Of a DNA stretch of 64,000 nucleotides, positions 18,676 to 27,342 are shown piece by piece. The stretch is from Variovorax sp. PAMC28562. Its GTDB lineage: Bacteria > Pseudomonadota > Gammaproteobacteria > Burkholderiales > Burkholderiaceae_C. The stretch is taken from positions 4,423,501 to 4,487,500 of the forward strand of contig NZ_CP060296.1 in NCBI RefSeq assembly GCF_014303735.1, read 5' to 3'. A model generated the notes under the pieces. The model saw nothing but the letters and a program-made list of their open reading frames with translations, was not told the DNA's origin and did not search any database. Made by a program: the position numbers and the translations under genes. Positions within the stretch are counted from its first letter, which is position 1, and each line of letters begins with the position of its first letter.

Positions 18676-19326
18676 ATGAAATCCGTTGCAGCCATCGCAC
18701 CCGAACCGCGCCTCAGAGACGCCGACAGATCGCAGCAAGCGATCCTCGACGCTGCGCGCGAAGAGTTCGCGCTGCTGGGACTGGCCGGTGCGCGCGTCGA
18801 CAGCATCGCGGAGCGTGCGGGCCTCAACAAGCGACTGATCTACTACTACTTCAGCAGCAAGGACGACCTGTTTCTGGCAGTGCTGGAGAGCGCCTACGCC
18901 AACATTCGCGAGGCCGAAAAAGAGTTGCATCTGCTCGACTTGCCGCCGGCCGAAGCCGTGCGCCGACTCATGGAATTCACCTGGAACTATTACCTCGAAC
19001 ATCCCGAGTTCATCACCCTTCTCAACAGCGCCAACCTGCACCAAGCGCGCCATCTGCAAAAGTCCAAGCGCGTGCGTGAAATGAACTCGCCGGTGATCCA
19101 GACGCTTGGCGACATTCTCGAACGTGGCCGCAAGGAAGGCGTGTTTCGCGGCGGTGTCGATCCAGTGCACCTCTACATCTCGATCGCCGGCCTCGCGTAC
19201 TTCTATCTTTCCAACAACTACACGCTGTCAGCCATCTTCGGGCGCGACCTCATGACGCGCAAAGCACGCAGCGAACGCCTCTCACACATGTGCGATGTGA
19301 TCCTAGGGTATGTCCTGAGGGACTGA
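18676..19326 (+). CDS. TetR/AcrR-family regulator of the downstream TTT cluster
   Basis: The product is 216 residues. The N-terminal helix-turn-helix spans about residues 20-66 (AILDAAREEFALLGLAG, then VDSIAERAGLNKRLIYYYF), and the C-terminal ligand domain is of the RutR-like type (FITLLNSANLHQARHL). It precedes an eight-gene plus-strand cluster. Matching A/T-rich sites before its own start and before the next gene suggest it represses both. Its inducer is likely the substrate or an intermediate of the cluster. Confidence 0.88.
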   Translation: MKSVAAIAPEPRLRDADRSQQAILDAAREEFALLGLAGARVDSIAERAGLNKRLIYYYFSSKDDLFLAVLESAYANIREAEKELHLLDLPPAEAVRRLMEFTWNYYLEHPEFITLLNSANLHQARHLQKSKRVREMNSPVIQTLGDILERGRKEGVFRGGVDPVHLYISIAGLAYFYLSNNYTLSAIFGRDLMTRKARSERLSHMCDVILGYVLRD

Positions 19327-19365
19327 CCGGCGTGGTCCGTTGACGCTCCGCTTCGCGATAGTCAG

Positions 19366-19388
19366 AATTCACCCGCTGGTGAATTAAA
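19366..19388. promoter_or_regulatory. Candidate TetR operator upstream of the TTT receptor gene
   Basis: AATTCACC (19366-19373) and GGTGAATT (19378-19385) form a perfect inverted repeat around CGCT. The right arm extended to GGTGAATTAAA matches the element before the tetR gene. It lies 23 bases before the tctC-like ATG, a position where binding would block transcription. Confidence 0.6.
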
Positions 19389-19410
19389 ACCATAACTGGA
19401 GACCTTCGTG

Positions 19411-20427
19411 ATGCATGCCGATTCCGTTCGCAACCTGGCTCGCCGGGTGTTTGTCGTCGCCGTTCTGTCTGCCGCTGCGTCCAGCGCGCTGGCCCAGTGG
19501 AAGCCCTCTCGCCCCATCAACTTGATCGTGCCGTGGGCGGCAGGCGGCTCGACCGATCAGGTCACGCGCGTCACTGCAGGCGAGATCGAAAAAGCACTCG
19601 GCCAAACTGTCGTCATCATCAATCAGCCGGGTGCATCCGGCGCGATCGGCACCAAGAGCGCGCTCGACGCTGCAAAGGATGGCTACACGTGGACGGCCGG
19701 TGCCGCACAAGACCTGGGCACCTACGAAACGCTCGGCTCGCTGCAAACGAAGATGAGCGACTGGCACATCTTCCTGACGGTCGCCAACATCCAGGTGATC
19801 GGCGTGAATCCGGCAACGCCGTACAAGACAGCCAAGGACCTGATCGACGCCATGAAGGCTCAGCCCGGCAAGATCACGGTGGCGACGGCAGGTGTCACCT
19901 CCGCAGGCCACAACGCGATGGACTTCATCGCCGGGGCTACCGGCGTCAAGTACCGCGAAGTGCCTTACGACGGCGGCAACCCTGCCGTCGTCGCCACCGT
20001 GTCGGGCGAGGCAGAAGTCACCACGCAACTGGCCGTCGAGCAGGCGGACATGATCCGTGGCAAACGCCTGCGTCCGCTGGCCACCGTCAGCGACAAGCCG
20101 CTCGACCTCGAAGGCTTCGGCGTCATCCCGCCGCTGTCGCAGACCATTCCCGGCTTTACCGCGCCGGCCAACTACTTCGGCATTTTCATTCCCAAAGGCG
20201 TGCCGGATGAAGTCGTGAAAACGGTGCAGAAGATCTGGGAAGAAAACATCCCGAAGAGCGAGGGGCTGAAGAAGTACGCGAGCAGCCGCGGCGCGCTGTT
20301 CCTGCCGACCTCAGGCGAGGCTGCGCAGAAGGCGGTGATGCCGGCTGTGCAGGCGAATGCGTGGATGCTGTTCGGGGCGGGCAAGGCCAAGGTGTCGCCC
20401 GACACCGTGGGCATTCCGAAGCCTTGA
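19411..20427 (+). CDS. TctC/Bug-family substrate-binding protein of a TTT transporter
   Basis: The product is 338 residues from ATG 19411 (a GTG one codon upstream is also possible), with GGAG before it. A signal peptide ends near SSALAQ. The mature protein shows the Bug features: INLIVPWAAGGSTDQVTR, VIINQPGASGAIGT, and ITVATAGVTSAGHNAMDFI. It is followed directly by the small and large membrane subunits, so this is a complete tripartite tricarboxylate transporter. These systems carry carboxylates and related anions, so the imported compound probably carries an acid group. Confidence 0.9.
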   Translation: MHADSVRNLARRVFVVAVLSAAASSALAQWKPSRPINLIVPWAAGGSTDQVTRVTAGEIEKALGQTVVIINQPGASGAIGTKSALDAAKDGYTWTAGAAQDLGTYETLGSLQTKMSDWHIFLTVANIQVIGVNPATPYKTAKDLIDAMKAQPGKITVATAGVTSAGHNAMDFIAGATGVKYREVPYDGGNPAVVATVSGEAEVTTQLAVEQADMIRGKRLRPLATVSDKPLDLEGFGVIPPLSQTIPGFTAPANYFGIFIPKGVPDEVVKTVQKIWEENIPKSEGLKKYASSRGALFLPTSGEAAQKAVMPAVQANAWMLFGAGKAKVSPDTVGIPKP

Positions 20428-20436
20428 TTCGTGTCC

Positions 20437-21030
20437 ATGACGCCTCCCGCTACATCGACCTCTGCACAGCCAAAGCAGTTGTCCGAGCTCCCGACGTCGC
20501 CGGTTGAAGAAGCCCGAATCGTCAGCCCGCGCTCCGACCTGATCGCTGCCTTCGCGTGGATGATCTTCGGCGCGGCGGTGCTGATCGGCTCGCTCCGCAT
20601 GGACCGGCTCGAGAAGCAGGACATCAATCCGTATACCGCGCCTGGACTGTTGCCGGGCTTGCTCGGCATCGTGACGGTGTTGCTGGGGTTTCTGCTGGCG
20701 CTGCGCAGTTGGCGTCGACTCTCTGCGCATTCCGGCGAAGCCGCAGTGGCGACACATGCCACCAGCAGCGTCGAGAAGAAACGCATCGTGCTGGTGGTGG
20801 GTTTGTGCGTCGTTTTCGCGGTCGGGCTCGTGGGGCACGGACTGCCCTTCTGGGCGGCAGCCGCGCTGTTCGTGACCATCGCGATCCTGAGCCTGCAGCA
20901 CGTGCAACGCAAGGCAGCAGGCGAGTCGCTCACGCTGCCGATCTTCTGCAAGACGCTGGCAATCGGCCTCGGCGCCGGCATCGTCATCACGCTCGTGTTC
21001 CAGGAACTGTTCCTGGTGCACCTACCTTAA
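20437..21030 (+). CDS. TctB-like small membrane subunit of a TTT transporter
   Basis: The product is 197 residues from ATG 20437; the frame also offers GTG 20431. After a polar N-terminal tail it has four hydrophobic segments: AAFAWMIFGAAVLIGSL, GLLPGLLGIVTVLLGFLLAL, IVLVVGLCVVFAVGLVGHGL and GLGAGIVITLVFQELFLV. The YTAPGLLPGLLG motif is typical of TctB. It lies between the receptor and the large permease gene. Confidence 0.88.
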   Translation: MTPPATSTSAQPKQLSELPTSPVEEARIVSPRSDLIAAFAWMIFGAAVLIGSLRMDRLEKQDINPYTAPGLLPGLLGIVTVLLGFLLALRSWRRLSAHSGEAAVATHATSSVEKKRIVLVVGLCVVFAVGLVGHGLPFWAAAALFVTIAILSLQHVQRKAAGESLTLPIFCKTLAIGLGAGIVITLVFQELFLVHLP

Positions 21031-21058
21031 GCAACTCTCTGAGCTCAGCAAGACCACC

Positions 21059-22597
21059 ATGTTCGAAGGCCTCGCGCTCCTCGGTCACGCCTACCTCGGC
21101 TTCCTCAACATCACGTCGATCACCTTCGGGCTCGGCGGTGCGTTGATCGGCATCATCGTCGGCTGCCTGCCAGGCTTGTCGGCAACGCTGTGCATCGCGT
21201 TGCTGACGACGCTCACCATCAAGCTGCCGGCGAACGACGCGATCCTGATCCTGATCTGCTCGTATGTCGGCACCCTTTATGGCGGCTCTCGCACAGCCAT
21301 CCTGCTGAATATTCCGGGCACCGCTGCAAACGCGGCATCGTGTGCCGATGGCTATGCGCTGGCGCGCCGCGGAGAGGCCGGTCGAGCCATCGGCATTGCC
21401 ACTTCGGGCGCCTTCATGGGGACGCTCTTCGGCGTTCTTTGCCTTGCAGCCTTTACGCCGTTGCTGGCCGAAGTCGCGTTGTCGTTCGGCGCCTACGAGT
21501 TCTTCTGGCTGGCCCTCTTTGGTGTCGCAATGTCGGGCAGCATCGTCGGCGACGATCCGCTCAAGGGCTGGCTGATGGGTGCGCTCGGCTTGTTCGTCGC
21601 GCAGATCGGGCAAGAAGGCTTGTACGCGTACAACCGATTCACCTTCGACTGGGACCAGCTCTCAGGCGGCATCTCGCTGATACCCGCGCTGGTGGGCGCA
21701 TTCGGTTTTGCCGAAGTGTTGACCACGCTGGCCGACCCGGTCGAGAAGAAGATGGTCGAGTTGCGTGATTCGGTATTGCCGCGCTTTCGCGAAGTGGTTC
21801 AGTACTGGCCCACCGTGTTGCGCTCCGGCGTGATCGGCGTGCTCACCGGCTTGATGCCAGGCGTCGGAGAAGACTCCGGTGCGTGGATGTCGTACGCCGC
21901 GGCCAAGGCGGCAAGCAAAGAAAAGGAGCTCTTCGGCAAGGGCTCGATCGACGGCTTGATGGCCGCCGAGACCGGCGATATGGCGTCGATTCCGGGCCAC
22001 ATCATCCCGGCACTGGCGCTCGGCATTCCAGGTTCGGCACCGTCCGCCGTGCTCATGGCCGCGATGATCATCCACGGCATCCAGCCCGGTCCGATGATGA
22101 TGATCTCGCACCCGCAGTTCGTCTACGACGTGGTCGCGATGACCTCGCTCGCCACCATCAGCATCCTGATCTTCGGCCTGTTTTTGGTGAAGCCGCTGCT
22201 GCTGGTGCTGCGCATCAAGCGAACCGTCCTGATGCCGATCATCTTTCTGCTGTGCACTGTCGGCGCCTTCGCCAGCGCGTCGCGGTTGTTCGACATTTAC
22301 TGCATGCTGGTCATCGGCATAGGCGCCTTCTTTCTGCGGCGCCGGGGCTACCAGATGGCGCCCTTCGTTCTTGGTCTGGTGCTCGGTCCGCTGCTCGACA
22401 AGAGCTTGCGCCGCGGGCTGGTTTTGTCCGATGGCGACCTGTCGCCCTTCTTCACACGGCCGATCTGCATCGGTTTTGCGACGGTCACGATCTTCACGAT
22501 CCTGTTGTATGTGCCGGCCTTCAAGGCGCTGGTACAGAGCATCACCGGTGGCTTCAGCCGCACGCTGAAGTCGCTCGTTTCAAGGCAACCCTCATGA
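21059..22597 (+). CDS. TctA-like large membrane subunit of a TTT transporter
   Basis: The product is 512 residues, the usual TctA size, with about eleven or twelve membrane segments. Diagnostic motifs are GGALIGIIVGCLPGLSATLC near residue 23, YGGSRTAILLNIPGTA near residue 75, and in the second half MPGVGEDSGAWMSYA and IPALALGIPGSAPSAVLMAA. It is the channel part of the sodium- or proton-coupled carboxylate importer. Its stop overlaps the next gene's ATG (ATGA). Confidence 0.93.
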   Translation: MFEGLALLGHAYLGFLNITSITFGLGGALIGIIVGCLPGLSATLCIALLTTLTIKLPANDAILILICSYVGTLYGGSRTAILLNIPGTAANAASCADGYALARRGEAGRAIGIATSGAFMGTLFGVLCLAAFTPLLAEVALSFGAYEFFWLALFGVAMSGSIVGDDPLKGWLMGALGLFVAQIGQEGLYAYNRFTFDWDQLSGGISLIPALVGAFGFAEVLTTLADPVEKKMVELRDSVLPRFREVVQYWPTVLRSGVIGVLTGLMPGVGEDSGAWMSYAAAKAASKEKELFGKGSIDGLMAAETGDMASIPGHIIPALALGIPGSAPSAVLMAAMIIHGIQPGPMMMISHPQFVYDVVAMTSLATISILIFGLFLVKPLLLVLRIKRTVLMPIIFLLCTVGAFASASRLFDIYCMLVIGIGAFFLRRRGYQMAPFVLGLVLGPLLDKSLRRGLVLSDGDLSPFFTRPICIGFATVTIFTILLYVPAFKALVQSITGGFSRTLKSLVSRQPS

Positions 22598-23424
22598 AGA
22601 TCGCTCTGTGCAACGAAGTGCTCGCCGGCATGTCGCTGGAGAAGCAATGCGAGGTCGCCGCAGCACTCGGCTACGACGGGCTCGAAGTCGCGCCTTTCAC
22701 ACTCAGCGACACGCCAGAAAAGATCACATCGGGCGAAGCGGCACGCATCCGCGCCACCATCGAATCGTTCGGTCTCATCGTCACCGGTCTTCACTGGCTG
22801 CTGGTCAAGCCCGAAGGCTTGTCGTTGACCGATCCCGATGCCGCACTGCGCTCACGCACCCTCGAAGTGATGTCGCGCCTGACCGGCTTGTGCGCCGAAC
22901 TCGGCGGCATGGTGCTGGTGCACGGCTCGCCCAAGCAGCGGCAGATTCCTGACGGAGAGAGCCACGCCGTCGCCTTGGCGCGTCTGCAGGACGGCCTGGC
23001 GCGCGTCGCGGAATCGGCAGCCGCCAACGGTGTCATCTACTGCATCGAGCCGTTGTCGCCGCACGAAACATCGATGCTCAATACGGTGGCCCAGGCGGCA
23101 GAGGTGGTGCGCACCGTCGACCACCCCAACCTGCGCACGATGATCGATTGCAGCGCCGCCGGCCTGAGTGAAAGCGAGAGCGTGCCCGACCTGATCGACC
23201 GCTGGTTGCCGACCGGGCTCATCGGCCACATTCAGGTGAACGACCCCAACCGCCGCGGACCGGGTCAAGGCGCGATGCAGTTCGCGCCGATCTTCGCGGC
23301 ATTGAAGCGCCATCGCTACGCCGGCGCGATCGGCGTCGAACCCTTCGACTACGTGCCCGACGGCCCAGGCGTGGCCGCGTTCTCGGCCGGCTACCTGAAG
23401 GGCTTGCGCGAAGCGCTGGCCTGA
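22594..23424 (+). CDS. TIM-barrel sugar phosphate isomerase/epimerase family protein
   Basis: The product is 276 residues and belongs to the xylose-isomerase-like TIM barrel group (Hyi, IolE and tagatose epimerase relatives). Metal or acid ligands are suggested by CIEPLSPHET, HIQVNDPNRRGPGQG and IGVEPFDY. Its ATG overlaps the tctA stop by four bases, so the two are translationally coupled. In the cluster it likely isomerises or dehydrates a sugar-acid-like intermediate. The exact reaction is not known. Confidence 0.85.
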   Translation: MKIALCNEVLAGMSLEKQCEVAAALGYDGLEVAPFTLSDTPEKITSGEAARIRATIESFGLIVTGLHWLLVKPEGLSLTDPDAALRSRTLEVMSRLTGLCAELGGMVLVHGSPKQRQIPDGESHAVALARLQDGLARVAESAAANGVIYCIEPLSPHETSMLNTVAQAAEVVRTVDHPNLRTMIDCSAAGLSESESVPDLIDRWLPTGLIGHIQVNDPNRRGPGQGAMQFAPIFAALKRHRYAGAIGVEPFDYVPDGPGVAAFSAGYLKGLREALA

Positions 23425-23430
23425 CCTTTT

Positions 23431-23455
23431 CCCGCATCCTTTCCCCGCATCCTTT
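23431..23455. repeat. Short tandem repeat between two cluster genes
   Basis: CCCGCATCCTTT occurs at 23431-23442 and again at 23444-23455 (period 13) in the 54-base gap between the isomerase and the enolase-like gene. It probably reflects a small duplication of the spacer; no function is evident. Confidence 0.5.
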
Positions 23456-23478
23456 TCGCAGGTCTTCTAGCGGTCGCC

Positions 23479-24909
23479 ATGTCCATTCCGTTTCGCATCC
23501 TCGACATCCAGCTCTTCGAACGCGGCGTGAAGATGCGCATGCCGTTCCGCTTCGGCGTCGTCACGCTGACAGCTTGCCCGCAGGCCTTCGTGCGCGTTCG
23601 CATCCGCACAGACGACGGCGTTGAAGCCGAAGGCGCTTCAGCCGAGTTACTCGCGCCCAAGTGGTTCGACAAGAACCTCGCACTCAGCAACGACGACAAC
23701 TTCGACCAGCTGCGCACGTCGCTTCGTTTGGCGAAGGCCGCCTATCTCGCCGATGGCGAATCGCGCCCTGCTTTCGCGCACTTCACAGCGAACTACCAGC
23801 CGCAGATCGACGCAGCGGCGGTGCAGCAACTCAACCCGCTCATCGCGTGCTTCGGTCCGGCTTTGATCGACCGCGCGTTGATCGATGCGCTGTGTCGCGC
23901 CGAAGATATTTCGTTCTATGAAGCGGTGCAACGCAACCTTCCCGGCATCGATGCGACGCTCACGCCAGACCTCGACGCGTTCGACTTCGCCAGCTTCCTC
24001 GGGTCACTAGCGCCAGCGAACCGCATCGCGCTGCGCCACACCGTCGGGCTGGTCGACACCATCACGGCAGCCGACGTACAGCAACGCGTGGGCGACGGCT
24101 TGCCCGAGACGCTGGAAGAAGTCGTCGCAGCCACCGGCTGCCGCTACTTCAAGCTTAAGGTCGCCGGCAACGCAGAGCAAGATCTGGCACGGCTGACGCG
24201 CATTGCCGCGGTCATCGACCGCGTGCCCGATTACGTCGTCACGCTCGACGGCAACGAGCAGTTTGCCGATGCCGAAGCCGCCGCGCGCTTCTGGCAACAA
24301 GTGCAGGCAACGCCCGCACTACATCGCCTCGCAGCGGCAACCCTCTACATCGAACAACCATTGCCACGCGCAACCGCATTGCAAAGCGATGTGCGCGCGC
24401 TCGCTGCGATGCGCCCGGTGCTGATCGATGAGTCCGACGGCACGCTCGATGCGTTTCCGCAGGCGCTGACCTGCCGCTACACGGGCGTGTCGAGCAAGGA
24501 TTGCAAGGGCATCTATCGCTCGTTGCTCAACGCTGCTCGTTGCCGGCAACTCAACCTGCAAGCCGCCTCCGAAGGTCGGCCGGCCGCTTATTTCATGTCG
24601 GCCGAAGACCTGACAACGCAAGCCGGCCTCGCCGTGCAGCAAGACCTCGCCCTGGTCAACCTGATCGGGCTCACGCACGTCGAGCGCAACGGCCATCACT
24701 ACGTCGACGGCTTCAGCGGCCAGGGCGGCAGTGCAGCAGAAGCGCAGGGTTTCTTGCGGGCGCAACCCGGACTCTACGAAGCATGCGGCGACAAGGTGCG
24801 GCTTTCTGTGCACGGTGGAATGCTCGACATCACCTCGCTTGCTGCGCCTGGCTTTGCCGCCAGCACGCAACCCGACTGGGCCACGCTCCAGCCGCTCGCC
24901 GGCAGTTGA
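23479..24909 (+). CDS. Enolase-superfamily (mandelate racemase/MLE-like) protein
   Basis: The product is 476 residues, longer than the usual 370-400. The N-terminal capping domain (MPFRFGVVTLTACPQAFVRV) is followed by a barrel with the KxK-type base in CRYFKLKVAG, metal ligands in VVTLDGNEQF, LYIEQPLP and VLIDESDG, and a second lysine in SSKDCKGIYRS. This is the muconate-lactonizing-enzyme layout of two lysines and three acidic ligands. Such enzymes abstract a proton next to a carboxylate, for racemisation, dehydration or lactonisation. The middle and C-terminal insertions are unusual. The substrate is presumably an acid imported by the TTT system. Confidence 0.8.
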   Translation: MSIPFRILDIQLFERGVKMRMPFRFGVVTLTACPQAFVRVRIRTDDGVEAEGASAELLAPKWFDKNLALSNDDNFDQLRTSLRLAKAAYLADGESRPAFAHFTANYQPQIDAAAVQQLNPLIACFGPALIDRALIDALCRAEDISFYEAVQRNLPGIDATLTPDLDAFDFASFLGSLAPANRIALRHTVGLVDTITAADVQQRVGDGLPETLEEVVAATGCRYFKLKVAGNAEQDLARLTRIAAVIDRVPDYVVTLDGNEQFADAEAAARFWQQVQATPALHRLAAATLYIEQPLPRATALQSDVRALAAMRPVLIDESDGTLDAFPQALTCRYTGVSSKDCKGIYRSLLNAARCRQLNLQAASEGRPAAYFMSAEDLTTQAGLAVQQDLALVNLIGLTHVERNGHHYVDGFSGQGGSAAEAQGFLRAQPGLYEACGDKVRLSVHGGMLDITSLAAPGFAASTQPDWATLQPLAGS

Positions 24910-24957
24910 GCCCACACAAGACCTCCTCAAGAACATCGCAAAACAAGGACCTCTGAT

Positions 24958-26121
24958 ATGGCGACCCAACGACTCGGAATCATCATGCACGGCGTCACCG
25001 GCCGCATGGGCATGAACCAGCATCTGATCCGCTCCATCTGCGCCATTCGCGCGCAAGGCGGCGTGACGCTTTCGAACGGCGACAAGGTCATGCCCGACCC
25101 GATCCTCATCGGCCGCAATGCCGACAAGATCGAGGCGCTGGCCAACGCGCACGGCATCGCACGCTGGGGCACCGACCTCGACCTCGCGCTGCAGAACAAG
25201 GACGACACGATCTTCTTCGACGCAGGCACGACGCAGATGCGCCCCACCCTGCTGGCCAAGGCGATCCGCGCCGGCAAGCACGTGTACTGCGAGAAGCCGA
25301 TCGCGACCAATTTGAACGAAGCAGTCGAGGTCGCCCGTCTCGCGCAAAGCTCGGGCTTGAAGCATGGCGCGGTGCAGGACAAGCTCTTTTTGCCCGGCCT
25401 GCGCAAGCTCGATATGCTGCGTCGCGCCGGCTTCTTCGGCCGCATGCTGAGCGTGCGCCTCGAGTTCGGCTACTGGGTGTTCGAAGGCGATCTGCAACCG
25501 ATTCAGCGTCCGAGCTGGAACTACCGCAAGGAAGACGGCGGCGGCATGATCCTGGACATGATGTGCCACTGGCGCTATGTGCTCGACAACCTGTTCGGCG
25601 AGGTGAAGTCGGTCAGCTGCCTCGGCACCACGCACATTCCCAAGCGCTGGGACGAGGCCGGCGAACCCTACGAAGCCACCGCGGACGATGCGGCCTACGC
25701 CACCTGCCAACTGGTCGGACACAACGGCGAGCCGGTCATCGCGCAGATCAACATGAGCTGGGTCACGCGCGTGCGCCGCGACGACCTTGTCACCTTCCAT
25801 GTCGATGGCACCGATGGCTCCGCGGTGGCCGGCCTGTCGAGCTGCCGTGCGCAGTCGCGCGTCGCTACACCGCGCCCGGTATGGAACCCGGACGAAAAGC
25901 AGACGATGAACTTCTTCGACCAATGGCAGGAGATTCCGGACTCGCAGGTCTACGACAACGGCTTCAAGATCCAGTGGGAACACTTCATCCGCCATGTCGT
26001 CGAAAACGCGCCTTACAAGTGGACGTTGCCCGAAGGCGTCAAGGGCGTGCAGTTGGTCGAAGCCGCGCTCGAAAGCTGGGGCGAGCGCCGTTGGGTGGAC
26101 GTGCCTGCGCTGAGCATCTGA
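24958..26121 (+). CDS. Gfo/Idh/MocA-family oxidoreductase
   Basis: The product is 387 residues. The N-terminal Rossmann domain starts RLGIIMHGVTGRMGMNQHL and contains the family EKP motif (VYCEKPIATNLNEA, catalytic Lys). The C-terminal domain has GGGMILDMMCHWRYVLDNLF with the usual Asp/His pair. These enzymes oxidise or reduce sugar or cyclitol hydroxyls with NAD(P). In this cluster it likely forms or uses a keto intermediate. It is spaced 48 bases after the enolase-like gene and 13 before the DUF993 gene. Confidence 0.9.
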   Translation: MATQRLGIIMHGVTGRMGMNQHLIRSICAIRAQGGVTLSNGDKVMPDPILIGRNADKIEALANAHGIARWGTDLDLALQNKDDTIFFDAGTTQMRPTLLAKAIRAGKHVYCEKPIATNLNEAVEVARLAQSSGLKHGAVQDKLFLPGLRKLDMLRRAGFFGRMLSVRLEFGYWVFEGDLQPIQRPSWNYRKEDGGGMILDMMCHWRYVLDNLFGEVKSVSCLGTTHIPKRWDEAGEPYEATADDAAYATCQLVGHNGEPVIAQINMSWVTRVRRDDLVTFHVDGTDGSAVAGLSSCRAQSRVATPRPVWNPDEKQTMNFFDQWQEIPDSQVYDNGFKIQWEHFIRHVVENAPYKWTLPEGVKGVQLVEAALESWGERRWVDVPALSI

Positions 26122-26134
26122 CGAGGTCGACAGC

Positions 26135-27334
26135 ATGGCGTTGACCCTCACCCTCCCGACCGCCGACGGCGCGCTGTCAGCCTATTCGTTGCGCGGCGCT
26201 ATGCCCGCCAAGCCGGCGGCCGGCGTCGTTTTCAACCGCATCGCCTATTCGGCAGCACACGTCGTCGCCGATCCGGTGGCCGCCATCGATCCGTGGTTGC
26301 AATGCGCGGTCGACTGGGACGCGACCATTGGTTATCGCCGGCATCTGTGGTCGCTTGGTCTTGGCGTCGCGGAAGCGATGGATACAGCGCAACGTGGCAT
26401 GGGCCTCGACTGGCCGACCTCGCTGGAGCTCATCCGCCGCTCGCTCGATGCGGCGAAGGACTTCTCTTCGAAAGACGGCAGCGCGCTCGTCGCGTCAGGC
26501 TGCGGCACCGACCATCTCGACATCGACAGCGTCAAGAACGTCGACGATGTGATTCGCGGCTACGAAGAACAGATGGCCGCCATCGAAGCGCTCGGCGGCA
26601 AGCTGATCGTCATGGCAAGCCGCGCACTGGCCCGCGTCGCGAAGAGCCCGGCCGATTACGAGCGCGTGTACGACCGCGTGCTGTCGCAGGCGAAGCAGCC
26701 GGTCGTGCTGCATTGGCTCGGCCCGATGTTCGACCCCGCGCTGGCCGGTTACTGGGGATCGGCCAATGTCGACAAGGCCATGGACACCGCGCTCGGCATC
26801 ATCGCCGCGCACCCGGACAAGGTCGACGGCATCAAGATTTCGCTGCTCGACAAGGACAAGGAAATCGCAATGCGGCGACGGCTTCCGCCGGGCGTGCGCA
26901 TGTACACCGGCGACGACTTCAACTATGCCGAGCTGATTGCCGGCGATGGCTTCGGCAGCGACCCGACACACGGTCAGAGCGACGCGCTGCTTGGCATCTT
27001 CGACGCGATTGCGCCAGCGGCCAGCGCGGCGCTCGGTGAGCTGGCTCTGGGCAACGTCGACAAGTTCCACGCCATCCTCGGCCCGACCGTGCCGCTGTCG
27101 CGCCACATCTTCGCGGCGCCCACGCGCTTCTACAAAACCGGCGTCGTGTTCATGGCGTGGCTCAACGGCCACCAGTCGCACTTCACCATGGTCGGAGGCC
27201 AGCAAAGCACGCGGTCGTTGCAGCATCTGGCCGAGTTGTTCCGCCTTGCCGATGCGGCCGATCTGCTGGAGCATCCGGCGTTGGCCGTGCACCGCATGAA
27301 GACCTTGCTCGCAATGCACGGCGTCGAAGCCTGA
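26135..27334 (+). CDS. DUF993 family, dihydrodipicolinate-synthase-like protein
   Basis: The product is 399 residues and matches the DUF993 group, a branch of the DHDPS/aldolase class I barrel. The segment VDGIKISLLDKDKE places a lysine (Lys234) where DHDPS-type enzymes carry their Schiff-base lysine. Other conserved-looking parts are SGCGTDHLDIDS, VVLHWLGPMFDPALAGYWGS and YTGDDFNY. An aldolase or hydratase step that cleaves a keto-acid is a reasonable guess. It lies between the dehydrogenase and a second isomerase gene, tightly spaced on both sides. Confidence 0.82.
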   Translation: MALTLTLPTADGALSAYSLRGAMPAKPAAGVVFNRIAYSAAHVVADPVAAIDPWLQCAVDWDATIGYRRHLWSLGLGVAEAMDTAQRGMGLDWPTSLELIRRSLDAAKDFSSKDGSALVASGCGTDHLDIDSVKNVDDVIRGYEEQMAAIEALGGKLIVMASRALARVAKSPADYERVYDRVLSQAKQPVVLHWLGPMFDPALAGYWGSANVDKAMDTALGIIAAHPDKVDGIKISLLDKDKEIAMRRRLPPGVRMYTGDDFNYAELIAGDGFGSDPTHGQSDALLGIFDAIAPAASAALGELALGNVDKFHAILGPTVPLSRHIFAAPTRFYKTGVVFMAWLNGHQSHFTMVGGQQSTRSLQHLAELFRLADAADLLEHPALAVHRMKTLLAMHGVEA

Positions 27335-27342
27335 GGCGACGT

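Noticed and set aside
24319..26151. Long minus-strand frame (610 codons) opposite the enolase-like and Gfo/Idh genes
   Set aside because: It is antisense to genes with clear motifs and has no recognisable content.
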